Under the pieces are notes generated by a model. It was not told the DNA's origin, did no database searches, and saw only the letters and a list, made by a program, of their open reading frames with translations. A stretch of 64,000 nucleotides of DNA from Bacteroidia bacterium. GTDB taxonomy: Bacteria > Bacteroidota > Bacteroidia > Flavobacteriales > Flavobacteriaceae. The stretch's first letter is position 1. The number at the start of each line of letters is the position of its first letter. The position numbers were made by a program, and so were the translations under genes. Location: the NCBI GenBank assembly GCA_030430385.1, contig JAUIFO010000012.1, positions 62,001-126,000 on the forward strand. The letters are read 5' to 3'. Of this stretch, positions 35,724-43,364 are shown in pieces.

Positions 35724-36131
35724 ATGTTTGATGAAGATGCCATATTACTAGAACTACAATTTAAAGCTATAAAAAGCTCAGGATCTGGTGGGCAACATGT
35801 GAATAAAACAGCCTCTAAAGTTGAACTTACGTTTAATGTTGATCGTTCTGAGGTGTTATCAGAAGCTCAAAAAAACTTACTTAAGCTAAACCTTCAATCG
35901 CGACTTACCAAAACATTTGATTTGATACTTCAATGTGGTGAAAGTAGAAGTCAGCATAAAAACAAATCTATTGTAATAGCTCGGTTTTTAGATCTTTTAA
36001 AAACGAATCTTATTGAAGAGAAGGAACGTAAAGAAACTAAAGTTCCAAAAGCTGTAAAACGTAAACGATTGGAAAACAAGAAAAAGCAAGCAGAAAAAAA
36101 AGCCAATCGTAAACCACCTAAATTAGATTAG
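35724..36131 (+). CDS. arfB: Alternative ribosome-rescue hydrolase ArfB-like
   Basis: A 135-residue single-domain release-factor-like protein. The catalytic GGQ lies in SSGSGGQHVNKTASKVEL (about 17-34), and the C-terminal tail is Lys/Arg-rich (about 105-133), as in ArfB/YaeJ, which inserts its tail into the empty mRNA channel of stalled ribosomes and releases the peptide. It begins one base after the DUF4301 stop. Confidence 0.93.
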   Translation: MFDEDAILLELQFKAIKSSGSGGQHVNKTASKVELTFNVDRSEVLSEAQKNLLKLNLQSRLTKTFDLILQCGESRSQHKNKSIVIARFLDLLKTNLIEEKERKETKVPKAVKRKRLENKKKQAEKKANRKPPKLD

Positions 36132-36166
36132 TGTTTCGTTGATGATATAAATGGTTATGTTTTCAT

Positions 36167-36196
36167 ATCATCGTAATATTGCAATATTACGATGAT
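36167..36196. promoter_or_regulatory. Perfect 30-bp palindrome, possible operator
   Basis: The half-site ATCATCGTAATATTG is followed directly by its exact reverse complement, with no spacer. No T-run follows, which argues against a terminator. It lies 36 bases after arfB and about 50 bases before the promoter of the TPP-riboswitch transcript. A two-fold-symmetric binding site for a dimeric regulator is likely; regulator unknown. Confidence 0.6.
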
Positions 36197-36248
36197 GACT
36201 TAGATGAAATTAATTAAATTTCTTTAGCGCCATTTTACATTTGTATAC

Positions 36249-36256
36249 TATCTTTG
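36249..36256 (+). promoter_or_regulatory. -7 box for the thiamine receptor transcript
   Basis: TATCTTTG matches TAnnTTTG and lies 4 bases before the first paired base of the TPP riboswitch, so the transcript would start at or near the riboswitch P1 stem. Confidence 0.6.
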
Positions 36257-36259
36257 CAG

Positions 36260-36346
36260 CGTTCTCAAAAAAGGGGTGCCTATTATCGGCTGAGATCATA
36301 CCCAATGAACCTGGAACAGGTAATGCTGTTTAGGGATTACGAACGC
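36260..36346 (+). promoter_or_regulatory. TPP (THI-box) riboswitch
   Basis: Conserved THI elements are in order: GGGGTGCC (36273), GGCTGAGATCATACCC (36288), TGAACCTGGAACAGGTAATG (36306) and GGGATTACG (36333). P1 is GCGTTC (36260-36265) with GAACGC (36341-36346). Downstream are a hairpin ACATC/GATGT and GAATACT/AGTATTC followed by TTTCGTTC, whose CGTTC can compete for the P1 strand GAACG. This suggests premature termination or altered folding when TPP is bound. It controls the TonB-dependent receptor at 36468. Confidence 0.95.
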
Positions 36347-36467
36347 AAAAACATCTTATTGATGTTTTAGTGAATACTTATTGATATGAGTATTCTTTCG
36401 TTCAAAAAATTAATTATTAATTAAAGAATAATGACCTCTTTTTATTCGATTATAAAAATTTAATCGT

Positions 36468-38663
36468 ATGAAAAATGTATTCGCTTTTTTAGGTCTATTT
36501 ACACTGTCCTTAGGTGTAATTGCGCAAGAAAAAGCCCAAGAACAAGTTCAAGATTCAACAAAAGTTGAAACCTTAGACGAAGTCTTAGTGAAAGCAGTTC
36601 GCGTAGATGCTAAATCTCCAATCACGCATTCTAATGTAACTAAAAAAGAATTAGCCAAACGTAATTTAGGACAGGACATTCCTATATTATTAAATTATCT
36701 GCCTTCTGTTGTAACCACCTCAGATGCAGGAGCTGGAATTGGTTATACTGGCATTAGAGTTCGTGGTGTTAGTTCACAATCTACAAATATTACCATAAAC
36801 GGGATTCCTTATAACGATGCAGAATCATTAGGTACATTTTGGGTGAATTTAGGAGACTTTGCATCGTCTGTTGAAAGTTTACAGTTGCAACGTGGTGTGG
36901 GAACATCAACAAATGGGTCAGGTGCTTTTGGAGCCAGTGTAAATGTGCTCACTGATGCAGCTTCAAATGAAGCTTATGGCGAAATATCAAATTCATTTGG
37001 AAGTTTCAACACGAGAAAACATACAGTGAAATTTAGTTCTGGATTGTTAAATGACCACTTTGAAATTGCTGGTCGCTTATCTAATATTGCTTCAGATGGT
37101 TATATTGATCGTGCATCAACCGATTTAAAATCTTATTTTTTACAAGGGACTTTCATTGATGATAATACCCTTATAAAAGCGATAACTTTTGGTGGAAATG
37201 AATTGACTTATCAATCTTGGAATGGCCTTGAAGATTTAGATAGATTGGAAAATGATAGAACGTATAACACTGCTGGCGAGTATACCGACGACAATGGTGT
37301 TACTCAGTTTTATGACCGTGAAGTTGATGATTATAAACAGGATCACTACCAATTGCATTGGAACCAACGCTACAATAACCAATGGTCTACGAATATCGGA
37401 CTTAACTATACTTACGGAAGAGGCTTTTTTGAGCAGTTTAGAGAAGATGACGATTTTGAAACGTATGGATTGACACCGCTTATGGTTAATGGTCAGGAGG
37501 TTAATTCAACAGACCTGATAAGGCGTCGTTGGCTAGATAATGATTTTTATGTATTTAATGCCTCTGCAAATTATAAAAATAACAATTTGGATATGATCTT
37601 TGGCACCTCATTTAGTCACTATGATGGAGATCATTTTGGTGAAATTATCTGGGCAGAGTTTGCGAGTCAGAGTGAGATTAGAGACCGCTATTATGAAGGT
37701 AACGGAAAGAAGAATGATTTTTCAGTTTTTGCAAAAGCAAATATCAGATTAAATGAAAAGATAAAGTTGTTTGCAGATTTACAAATGCGAAATGTTAACT
37801 ATGAAACCTCTGGAATTAATTCAGATCTATTAGCGTTTAATGTCGATGAAAATTATACGTTTTTTAATCCGAAAGCTGGAATTACCTACGAATTGAATGC
37901 GTCTAATAACTTCTATTTTTCGTATGCTAGAGCCAACAGAGAACCAAGTAGAGATGACTTTGAAAATAACGAAAAAATAGAGCCTGAGCAGCTTAACGAT
38001 TTTGAATTTGGTTGGAGACATAAAAAGAATAACTTCAGCTTTAATGCCAATGCTTACGTCATGTTATATAATGAGCAACTTGTACTTACTGGAAATATTG
38101 ATAATGTCGGAAATCCAATTAGAACAAACAGTGGTAAAAGTTCTAGAATTGGTTTAGAATTAGAAGCAATCGTTCCTGTAAGTTCAAAGCTTACTTTACA
38201 GCCTAACGCAACACTAAGCTCAAATAAAAACAAAGAAACGATCATCTCTTTTGATGGTGAATTGGTAAACCTTGGTAAAACTGATATTGCTTTTTCTCCA
38301 GAATTGATCTTTGCTAATGCCATAGTTTATCAACCCATAGAACAGTTGCAATTAGCATTATTGAGTAAGTTTGTTGGAGAGCAATTTATGAGTAATACTG
38401 AAGCTGAATTGTCTAAACTAGATAGTTTCTTTATAAACGATATAAACATTACTTATGCGATTACACCAAAATCTGTTTTTGATGAGATCGTCGTAACAGG
38501 TTTAGTGAATAATATTTTTAATGAAAAATACATCTCTAATGGGTATTACTATACGTATGATGATGATTTTTCTAACCCAGGAACTATTGAAACAGTTGAA
38601 GGTGCTGGATTTTATCCGCAAGCCACTACAAACTTTTTGCTAGGACTTACATTAAAATTTTAA
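36468..38663 (+). CDS. TonB-dependent receptor, predicted thiamine uptake
   Basis: A 731-residue outer-membrane receptor with signal peptide ending GVIAQ, a TonB-box-like segment (TLDEVLVKAVRV, about 35-47), a plug domain (SPITHSNVTKKELAKRNL, IRVRGVSSQSTNITINGIPY, LQLQRGVGTSTNGSGAFGASVN) and a 22-strand-type barrel ending GLTLKF with C-terminal Phe. It lacks the N-terminal carboxypeptidase-like domain seen in SusC proteins. The TPP riboswitch in its leader is strong evidence that the ligand is thiamine or a precursor; such receptors have been predicted in Bacteroidota from this linkage. Confidence 0.93.
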   Translation: MKNVFAFLGLFTLSLGVIAQEKAQEQVQDSTKVETLDEVLVKAVRVDAKSPITHSNVTKKELAKRNLGQDIPILLNYLPSVVTTSDAGAGIGYTGIRVRGVSSQSTNITINGIPYNDAESLGTFWVNLGDFASSVESLQLQRGVGTSTNGSGAFGASVNVLTDAASNEAYGEISNSFGSFNTRKHTVKFSSGLLNDHFEIAGRLSNIASDGYIDRASTDLKSYFLQGTFIDDNTLIKAITFGGNELTYQSWNGLEDLDRLENDRTYNTAGEYTDDNGVTQFYDREVDDYKQDHYQLHWNQRYNNQWSTNIGLNYTYGRGFFEQFREDDDFETYGLTPLMVNGQEVNSTDLIRRRWLDNDFYVFNASANYKNNNLDMIFGTSFSHYDGDHFGEIIWAEFASQSEIRDRYYEGNGKKNDFSVFAKANIRLNEKIKLFADLQMRNVNYETSGINSDLLAFNVDENYTFFNPKAGITYELNASNNFYFSYARANREPSRDDFENNEKIEPEQLNDFEFGWRHKKNNFSFNANAYVMLYNEQLVLTGNIDNVGNPIRTNSGKSSRIGLELEAIVPVSSKLTLQPNATLSSNKNKETIISFDGELVNLGKTDIAFSPELIFANAIVYQPIEQLQLALLSKFVGEQFMSNTEAELSKLDSFFINDINITYAITPKSVFDEIVVTGLVNNIFNEKYISNGYYYTYDDDFSNPGTIETVEGAGFYPQATTNFLLGLTLKF

Positions 38664-38685
38664 TTGAATTAAAGAACGCATTTGG

Positions 38686-38727
38686 GTGGAGGTTGAGAGC
38701 TTATCAAGGTATTCTCGAAGCCTCCAC
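38686..38727. repeat. Larger palindromic repeat variant
   Basis: Outer stem GTGGAGG/CCTCCAC, inside TTGAGAGC...TATTCTCGAAG. The inner TGAG and CTCGAAG pieces match the repeats at 32683 and in leuS, but the central loop is longer. It lies between converging genes (receptor and Rieske-like lipoprotein). Confidence 0.65.
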
Positions 38728-38735
38728 AATATGTG

Positions 38736-39161
38736 TTAGTTCGTAATGGTAAGGTCTGAACCATTTACAGAAACACGATACTCTTTTAGAGCACATTGGG
38801 TTTGTGTTCCTTCAGATAAACCAGTCAATAAGTTATAAGTGTTAGCATCTTGACAACCACAAGTTACAAGCGTACCATCTTTTGATAAAAATGAACAACT
38901 ATCTGGATTATGACTTGGGTCAGCAGCATCAAATGCTCTAAAATTTCCGCCAACATTAATCACATAAACACCTCCATTTCCTTCATTGGCTATCAAAACT
39001 GAATTCGTAGCAAACTCTAGTTGACTGTACTGAGGTAAGTTTAAACTTATCGTTCTGTTGACACCAATATTTTGTAAAAAATTACAACGATTATTACCAT
39101 CATCATCACTTTTACATGAAGCAAGAAATATAAGTGATACTATTATTAAGAGCTTTTTCAT
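38736..39161 (-). CDS. Rieske-like lipoprotein lacking canonical ligands
   Basis: A 141-residue lipoprotein (lipobox FLASC, Cys16). The C-terminal half follows the order of a Rieske domain: NFRAFDAADPSHNPDSC, a TLVTCGC turn, NTYNLLTGLS and KEYRVSVNGSDLTITN. The usual CxH and CxxH cluster motifs are not intact: Cys89, Cys101 and Cys103 remain, and only His84 is near. Whether it binds a cluster is doubtful. Flavobacteria commonly carry similar Cys-only lipoproteins near greA. Confidence 0.65.
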   Translation of the reverse strand: MKKLLIIVSLIFLASCKSDDDGNNRCNFLQNIGVNRTISLNLPQYSQLEFATNSVLIANEGNGGVYVINVGGNFRAFDAADPSHNPDSCSFLSKDGTLVTCGCQDANTYNLLTGLSEGTQTQCALKEYRVSVNGSDLTITN

Positions 39162-39217
39162 GAGCTAAATTTTTGACCGCAATTTACAACAATTTCAATG
39201 TTGAAATAAATATTTTG

Positions 39218-39225
39218 TATCTTTG
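39218..39225 (+). promoter_or_regulatory. -7 box for greA
   Basis: TATCTTTG matches TAnnTTTG. The predicted transcript start is near 39231, immediately before the leader hairpin. Confidence 0.55.
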
Positions 39226-39231
39226 TATTCT

Positions 39232-39303
39232 AAATCTCGTGTGAGCGAGATTTTTTTGTTATTCCCGAACACAATAGCGTCTATTATAGCATTTCGTTCG
39301 GGA
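39232..39303 (+). promoter_or_regulatory. Structured greA leader with terminator-like hairpin
   Basis: Hairpin 1: AAATCTCG (39232-39239) with CGAGATTT (39246-39253), followed by a T-run to 39257, the form of an intrinsic terminator. Hairpin 2: TCCCGAAC (39263-39270) with GTTCGGGA (39296-39303), with an inner AATAG/CTATT stem. Both lie between the -7 box and greA. No plus-strand gene just upstream needs a terminator here. Confidence 0.6.
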
Positions 39304-39351
39304 TGTTTTGACTAAAGAGATTAAGTATTACATAAAGTAAACGAAGGAATT

Positions 39352-39825
39352 ATGAGTAAAGTATCTTATTATACTGCTGAAGGATTGAAAAAATTAAGAG
39401 ACGAATTACAGCAACTTAAAGATATAGAACGACCAAGAGCTTCCCAAGCGATTGCTGAAGCTAGAGATAAAGGTGATTTAAGTGAAAATGCTGAATATGA
39501 TGCTGCTAAAGAAGCACAAGGGTTATTAGAAATGAAAATTTCTAAACTTGAAGAGACTTTAGCTGGAGCTCGTGTTATTGATGAGTCTCAAATGGATACC
39601 TCAAAAGTATTGGTGCTTTCTAAAGTGAAAATCAAAAACCAAACCAATGGCATGGAAATGACCTATACTTTAGTAGCCGATGGTGAAGCAGACTTGGCTT
39701 CTGGGAAAATCTCTGTAAACTCTCCAATTGGTAAAGGACTTCTTGGTAAAGCTGTTGGAGATGTTGCTGAAGTACAAGTGCCTAATGGAACGATGAAATT
39801 TGATGTTTTAGAAATTTCCAGATAA
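39352..39825 (+). CDS. greA: Transcription elongation factor GreA
   Basis: Rescues backtracked RNA polymerase by stimulating transcript cleavage. A 157-residue protein with the N-terminal coiled coil (about 10-75) carrying the tip residues in GDLSENAEYDAAKEAQG, and the C-terminal FKBP-like domain (SVNSPIGKGLLGKAVGD). Length and motifs are standard. It precedes the HIT protein gene by 84 bases, separated by a terminator. Confidence 0.98.
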   Translation: MSKVSYYTAEGLKKLRDELQQLKDIERPRASQAIAEARDKGDLSENAEYDAAKEAQGLLEMKISKLEETLAGARVIDESQMDTSKVLVLSKVKIKNQTNGMEMTYTLVADGEADLASGKISVNSPIGKGLLGKAVGDVAEVQVPNGTMKFDVLEISR

Positions 39826-39844
39826 TAATTTTTCAATATCTAAT

Positions 39845-39877
39845 TAAAAAGATTCCTTCTAAAGAGGAATCTTTTTA
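39845..39877 (+). terminator. greA terminator
   Basis: AAAAAGATTCCTT pairs with GAGGAATCTTTTT around CTAAA and ends in T-rich sequence. Confidence 0.85.
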
Positions 39878-39909
39878 TATTTATAGACCTTATCTATTAC
39901 AATTGAATT

Positions 39910-40302
39910 ATGGCATCAATTTTTACTAAAATAATTAATGGAGATATTCCGTGTTATAAGGTTGCTGAAACAGACGAATTTTTAGCTTTTTTGGACATAA
40001 ATCCTAATGCAAAAGGCCATACATTATGCATTCCTAAAAAGGAAGTTGATAAATTGTTCGACCTTGATGAAACAAGCTATAATAATTTAATGGCATTTTC
40101 TAGAAAGGTTGCCATTGCTATTGAAAAGGCAATTCCATGTAAACGTGTTGGGATGACTGTGATCGGATTAGAAGTTCCACATGCACACGTGCATTTGATT
40201 CCTTTGAATTCTATGGAAGATGCGCGATTTATTAGTAAAACGCCATTAAGTGATGAAGAATTTAAGGCGACAGCTTCTGCAATTGCCTCCTTAATTGATT
40301 AA
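39910..40302 (+). CDS. HIT-family protein
   Basis: A 130-residue nucleotide-binding hydrolase with the histidine triad in HAHVHLIPL and the N-terminal FTKIINGDIPCYKV typical of the Hint/PKCI branch. It acts on phosphoramidates or dinucleotide polyphosphates. Its stop overlaps the converging 40299 gene by 4 bases. Confidence 0.94.
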   Translation: MASIFTKIINGDIPCYKVAETDEFLAFLDINPNAKGHTLCIPKKEVDKLFDLDETSYNNLMAFSRKVAIAIEKAIPCKRVGMTVIGLEVPHAHVHLIPLNSMEDARFISKTPLSDEEFKATASAIASLID

Positions 40303-40655
40303 AACGAAAGTACACCTGTTACAAACAACATCACTGTAACAAAAAGTAATACATCTACAATTACAAAAATCCATCCTGCTTGTTTTAACTTGAAAGATTT
40401 TGCCTTAGGCTTTACTGCTCTTTTTTGGTAAGCCACAACTTGTTCAATCGCATCTGTCCATCTCACAGGAAAAATAATCGTATCGCAAGTTTTACAATGC
40501 ATTTCTAGAGAGGTATCTTCTGTTATAGCTTTATAAAATAAGTTTTCGATGAAGCGCTGTTTGAAAGTGAGCATAAGGCCATCATTAGAGTAGCACTCAG
40601 GACAATTATTGTTGAGTGGCACTTCCTTTAATGTAAATGATGATTGTGTTTTCAT
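40299..40655 (-). CDS. Small zinc-ribbon membrane protein of unknown function
   Basis: A 118-residue protein with two CxxC pairs (CPEC and CKTC, a zinc ribbon), then a WTDAIEQVV segment, a basic stretch and one C-terminal membrane helix (about 93-116). The zinc domain would face the cytoplasm. It follows the histidine kinase gene by 7 bases on the same strand, so the two are probably cotranscribed. Confidence 0.72.
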   Translation of the reverse strand: MKTQSSFTLKEVPLNNNCPECYSNDGLMLTFKQRFIENLFYKAITEDTSLEMHCKTCDTIIFPVRWTDAIEQVVAYQKRAVKPKAKSFKLKQAGWIFVIVDVLLFVTVMLFVTGVLSF

Positions 40656-40662
40656 ACCTGCC

Positions 40663-41820
40663 TTAAGATAACAATTTTAAGGAAATTTGCATAGTGGTTC
40701 CTTTTCCAACTTCTGAATGCAATACTTTTATTTTTCCATCATGGTAGTCTTCAATAATACGTTTTGCTAGGGATAAACCTAAGCCCCAACCTCTTTTTTT
40801 GCTCGTATAACCAGGTTGAAAAATTGTATTGAAATGTTGCTTTGAGATGCCTTTTCCAGTATCTGAAACTTTAATCTTTACAAATTTTGAATCATTATCA
40901 ATAGTGATTTTTAGCTGCCCTTTTCCTTTCATGGCATCAATAGCATTCTTAACCAAATTTTCAATGGTCCAGCTGTAGAGTTGCCGATTTAAATTGACCA
41001 TCATTACATGGTCTGGAGCTGTGATTTCAAAGTCAATTAATTTTGAAGAACGCGATTTTAGATAATCGTAAGATTCAATGGTTTCCTTTACAATATCTGT
41101 ATGTTCTAGAGTTGGAACCGAACCAATTTTACTAAAACGATCTGTTATGGTCTGTAACCTAGTAATATCTTTTTCAATTTCAGATAAGTATTCAGGTTTC
41201 ACTTGTTCGGATCTAAGAATTTCGGTCCAACCAACCAAAGACGATAATGGTGTTCCAATTTGATGAGCTGTTTCTTTTGCCATACCTGTCCACAGTTTAT
41301 TTTGTTCTGCTGTTTTAGAACTTTTGTAAAAGAAATAGGCGACAGCAGCAAATAAAAAGATGATCACTAACAGTGCAAGAGGATAATATTTTAACTTATT
41401 CAGAAGTGGCGAATTACCATAATACAAGGTGTTAAATAATTGACCATTGGCGACCACCTGAATAGGTGTGTTTTCACTCTCAAAAGTAGTTTTAAGTTTT
41501 TCTATATATAATTTAGGATTGTTAACAGTTGTAGTATCTATATTTCTAATACTATTTATATTGTTGTCAGTATCTAATAGAATCATAGGCGTTGTGGTAT
41601 TACTTTCCATAATTCTAGATGTGACTTCAATTTCAGCATCATCATCATCAGATTCCATAAAAGTTTCAAGAGCAAAGGACCAATTTTCCATTTTGGTACG
41701 TTCTTCTTCTTTAAAATGTTGAAAAAACACATACGTATTCCACAGAATAAGAGAAATGATAATAAAAGACGCAACAATGATAATCCAACGCGTCATATTT
41801 CGGGTCATGGTTAGTGCCAT
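40663..41820 (-). CDS. Sensor histidine kinase
   Basis: A 385-residue kinase with two membrane helices (about 13-34 and 143-165) around a periplasmic sensor of about 110 residues. A short dimerisation/phosphotransfer helix has the His in KETAHQIGTPLSSLVGW, and the HATPase domain has NLVKNAIDAMKGKG (N box), VSDTGKGI (G1) and KRGWGLGLSLAKRI (G2). No response-regulator gene is next to it. The signal is unknown. Confidence 0.92.
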   Translation of the reverse strand: MALTMTRNMTRWIIIVASFIIISLILWNTYVFFQHFKEEERTKMENWSFALETFMESDDDDAEIEVTSRIMESNTTTPMILLDTDNNINSIRNIDTTTVNNPKLYIEKLKTTFESENTPIQVVANGQLFNTLYYGNSPLLNKLKYYPLALLVIIFLFAAVAYFFYKSSKTAEQNKLWTGMAKETAHQIGTPLSSLVGWTEILRSEQVKPEYLSEIEKDITRLQTITDRFSKIGSVPTLEHTDIVKETIESYDYLKSRSSKLIDFEITAPDHVMMVNLNRQLYSWTIENLVKNAIDAMKGKGQLKITIDNDSKFVKIKVSDTGKGISKQHFNTIFQPGYTSKKRGWGLGLSLAKRIIEDYHDGKIKVLHSEVGKGTTMQISLKLLS

Positions 41821-41988
41821 TAACTATAATTTTGAATTTTAAATATACTCAAAGTTTCCAATTACTAGAAACTTTAAATATACAATGCAATTCTGTTAAT
41901 AATATTGTCTTAACTCGCCTGCAAATCACTTTCATAACTATGGCATTATAATTACATTTGCCAATTATTAGCTAAAACGAATAATTAG

Positions 41989-42858
41989 ATGGCAACTTTT
42001 GATCCTAAAGCAATTTCAACAGGTAAACTACATGGCTATTTGCTTAGCGCTGTTGCACCTAGACCTATTGCTTTTGCCAGCACTATTGATGCTGATGGCA
42101 ATCCAAATTTGTCGCCATTTAGTTACTTTAATGTGTTTAGCTCTAATCCTCCAATCCTAATTTTTTCACCTGCAAGACGTGTTCGAAATAATACAACAAA
42201 GCATACGCTAGAGAATGCTCACGAGACCAAAGAAGTGGTCATCAATGTTGTAAATTATGACATTGTACAGCAAATGTCTTTAAGTAGTACAGAATATGGA
42301 AAAGGGGTTAATGAGTTTAAAAAGGCTGGACTTACAATGTTGGCTTCTGAAGATGTAAAACCCTTTAGAGTTGCTGAATCTCCTGTACAATTTGAGTGCA
42401 AAGTGAATGATATCATATCGCTAGGGAATGAAGGAGGTGCTGGAAATTTGATCATTTGTGAAGTTGTAAAATTTCATATTGATGATGCTGTTCTAGATGA
42501 AAACGAAGTCATTATTCAAGAAAAATTAGACTTAGTAGCTAGAGCAGGTGGAAGCTATTACAACAGAGCAAAAAGCGGTTTCTTTGAGATTCCTAAGCCT
42601 TTAACAACGCTTGGTATTGGTGTTGATGCTATGCCTGAAGTTGTTAGAAACAGCATGATTTTAACAGGTAATGATCTAGGAATGCTTGGGAATGTAGAGG
42701 TTTTACCTTCACAAGAAGAAATTGATAAATTCATAAATGGTGTTAGTGAACGTTATCCTAACATCAAAGACATGTCGCACAGACAAAAACATAAAATTGC
42801 AAGAAACTATTTAAGTTATGGAGACGTAAATAGTGCTTGGAAATTATTATTATCATAA
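41989..42858 (+). CDS. Flavin reductase family protein (FMN-binding split barrel)
   Basis: A 289-residue protein. The N-terminal split barrel (about 10-200) has YLLSAVAPRPIAFASTIDADGNPNLSPFSYFN, which binds FMN, and GAGNLIICEVV. An additional C-terminal helical region (about 200-289) is typical of the Bacteroidota subgroup. It probably reduces flavin or is an NADH:flavin oxidoreductase; substrate unknown. It precedes the DUF3127 gene by 34 bases. Confidence 0.88.
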   Translation: MATFDPKAISTGKLHGYLLSAVAPRPIAFASTIDADGNPNLSPFSYFNVFSSNPPILIFSPARRVRNNTTKHTLENAHETKEVVINVVNYDIVQQMSLSSTEYGKGVNEFKKAGLTMLASEDVKPFRVAESPVQFECKVNDIISLGNEGGAGNLIICEVVKFHIDDAVLDENEVIIQEKLDLVARAGGSYYNRAKSGFFEIPKPLTTLGIGVDAMPEVVRNSMILTGNDLGMLGNVEVLPSQEEIDKFINGVSERYPNIKDMSHRQKHKIARNYLSYGDVNSAWKLLLS

Positions 42859-42892
42859 ACAGTAACATAAATTAATTATAAGTATTACAAGA

Positions 42893-43267
42893 ATGGAAGT
42901 ACAGGGAAAAATCAAAATGATTGGTGAAACGCAGACGTTTGGAAGTAACGGATTTAGAAAAAGAGAAGTCGTAGTAACAACTGAAGAACAATATCCTCAG
43001 CATATTTTAATTGAATTTGTTCAAGACAAAACAGAGTTATTAAATACTTACCAAGTTGGACAGTCTGTTAAAGTAAATATTAACTTAAGAGGAAGAGAAT
43101 GGGTAAACCCTCAAGGGGAAACAAAGTATTTTAATTCTGTTCAAGGTTGGCGAATTGAAAACCTTCAAGCAGCAGCTTCAGATAATATGCCTCCTGTTGC
43201 TCCTGCGGAAGCTTTTGAGCCTGCAACAAATATTAACGAAGATGATCACGACGATCTTCCGTTTTAA
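42893..43267 (+). CDS. DUF3127 protein, OB-fold-like with SSB-type acidic tip
   Basis: A 124-residue protein: an N-terminal beta domain (KIKMIGETQTFGSNGFRKRE, VVVTTEEQYPQHILIEF, VNINLRGREWVNPQGE), an Ala/Pro linker, and the acidic C-terminus DDHDDLPF, nearly the same as the ssb tip at 8516 (DDDLPF). DUF3127 is an OB-fold-like family. The tip suggests it binds the same repair partners as SSB, and nucleic acid through the OB fold. Confidence 0.85.
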   Translation: MEVQGKIKMIGETQTFGSNGFRKREVVVTTEEQYPQHILIEFVQDKTELLNTYQVGQSVKVNINLRGREWVNPQGETKYFNSVQGWRIENLQAAASDNMPPVAPAEAFEPATNINEDDHDDLPF

Positions 43268-43298
43268 GTCTAGAACTCCAAAGGTTTATATGAAAACT

Positions 43299-43331
43299 AA
43301 AAAGACTTCAATTGTATTGAGGTCTTTTTTT
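43299..43331 (+). terminator. Terminator after the DUF3127 gene
   Basis: AAAAAGACTTCAA pairs with TTGAGGTCTTTTT around TTGTA, ending in a T-run. Confidence 0.82.
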
Positions 43332-43364
43332 GTACTTTAATCAGAAACATTACCATTAATCATT

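Noticed and set aside
36431-36463. 10-codon ORF (MTSFYSIIKI) between the TPP riboswitch and the receptor
   Set aside because: It ends 4 bases before the receptor ATG and could be a leader peptide, but the region is AT-rich, the ORF is very short and nothing else supports translation.
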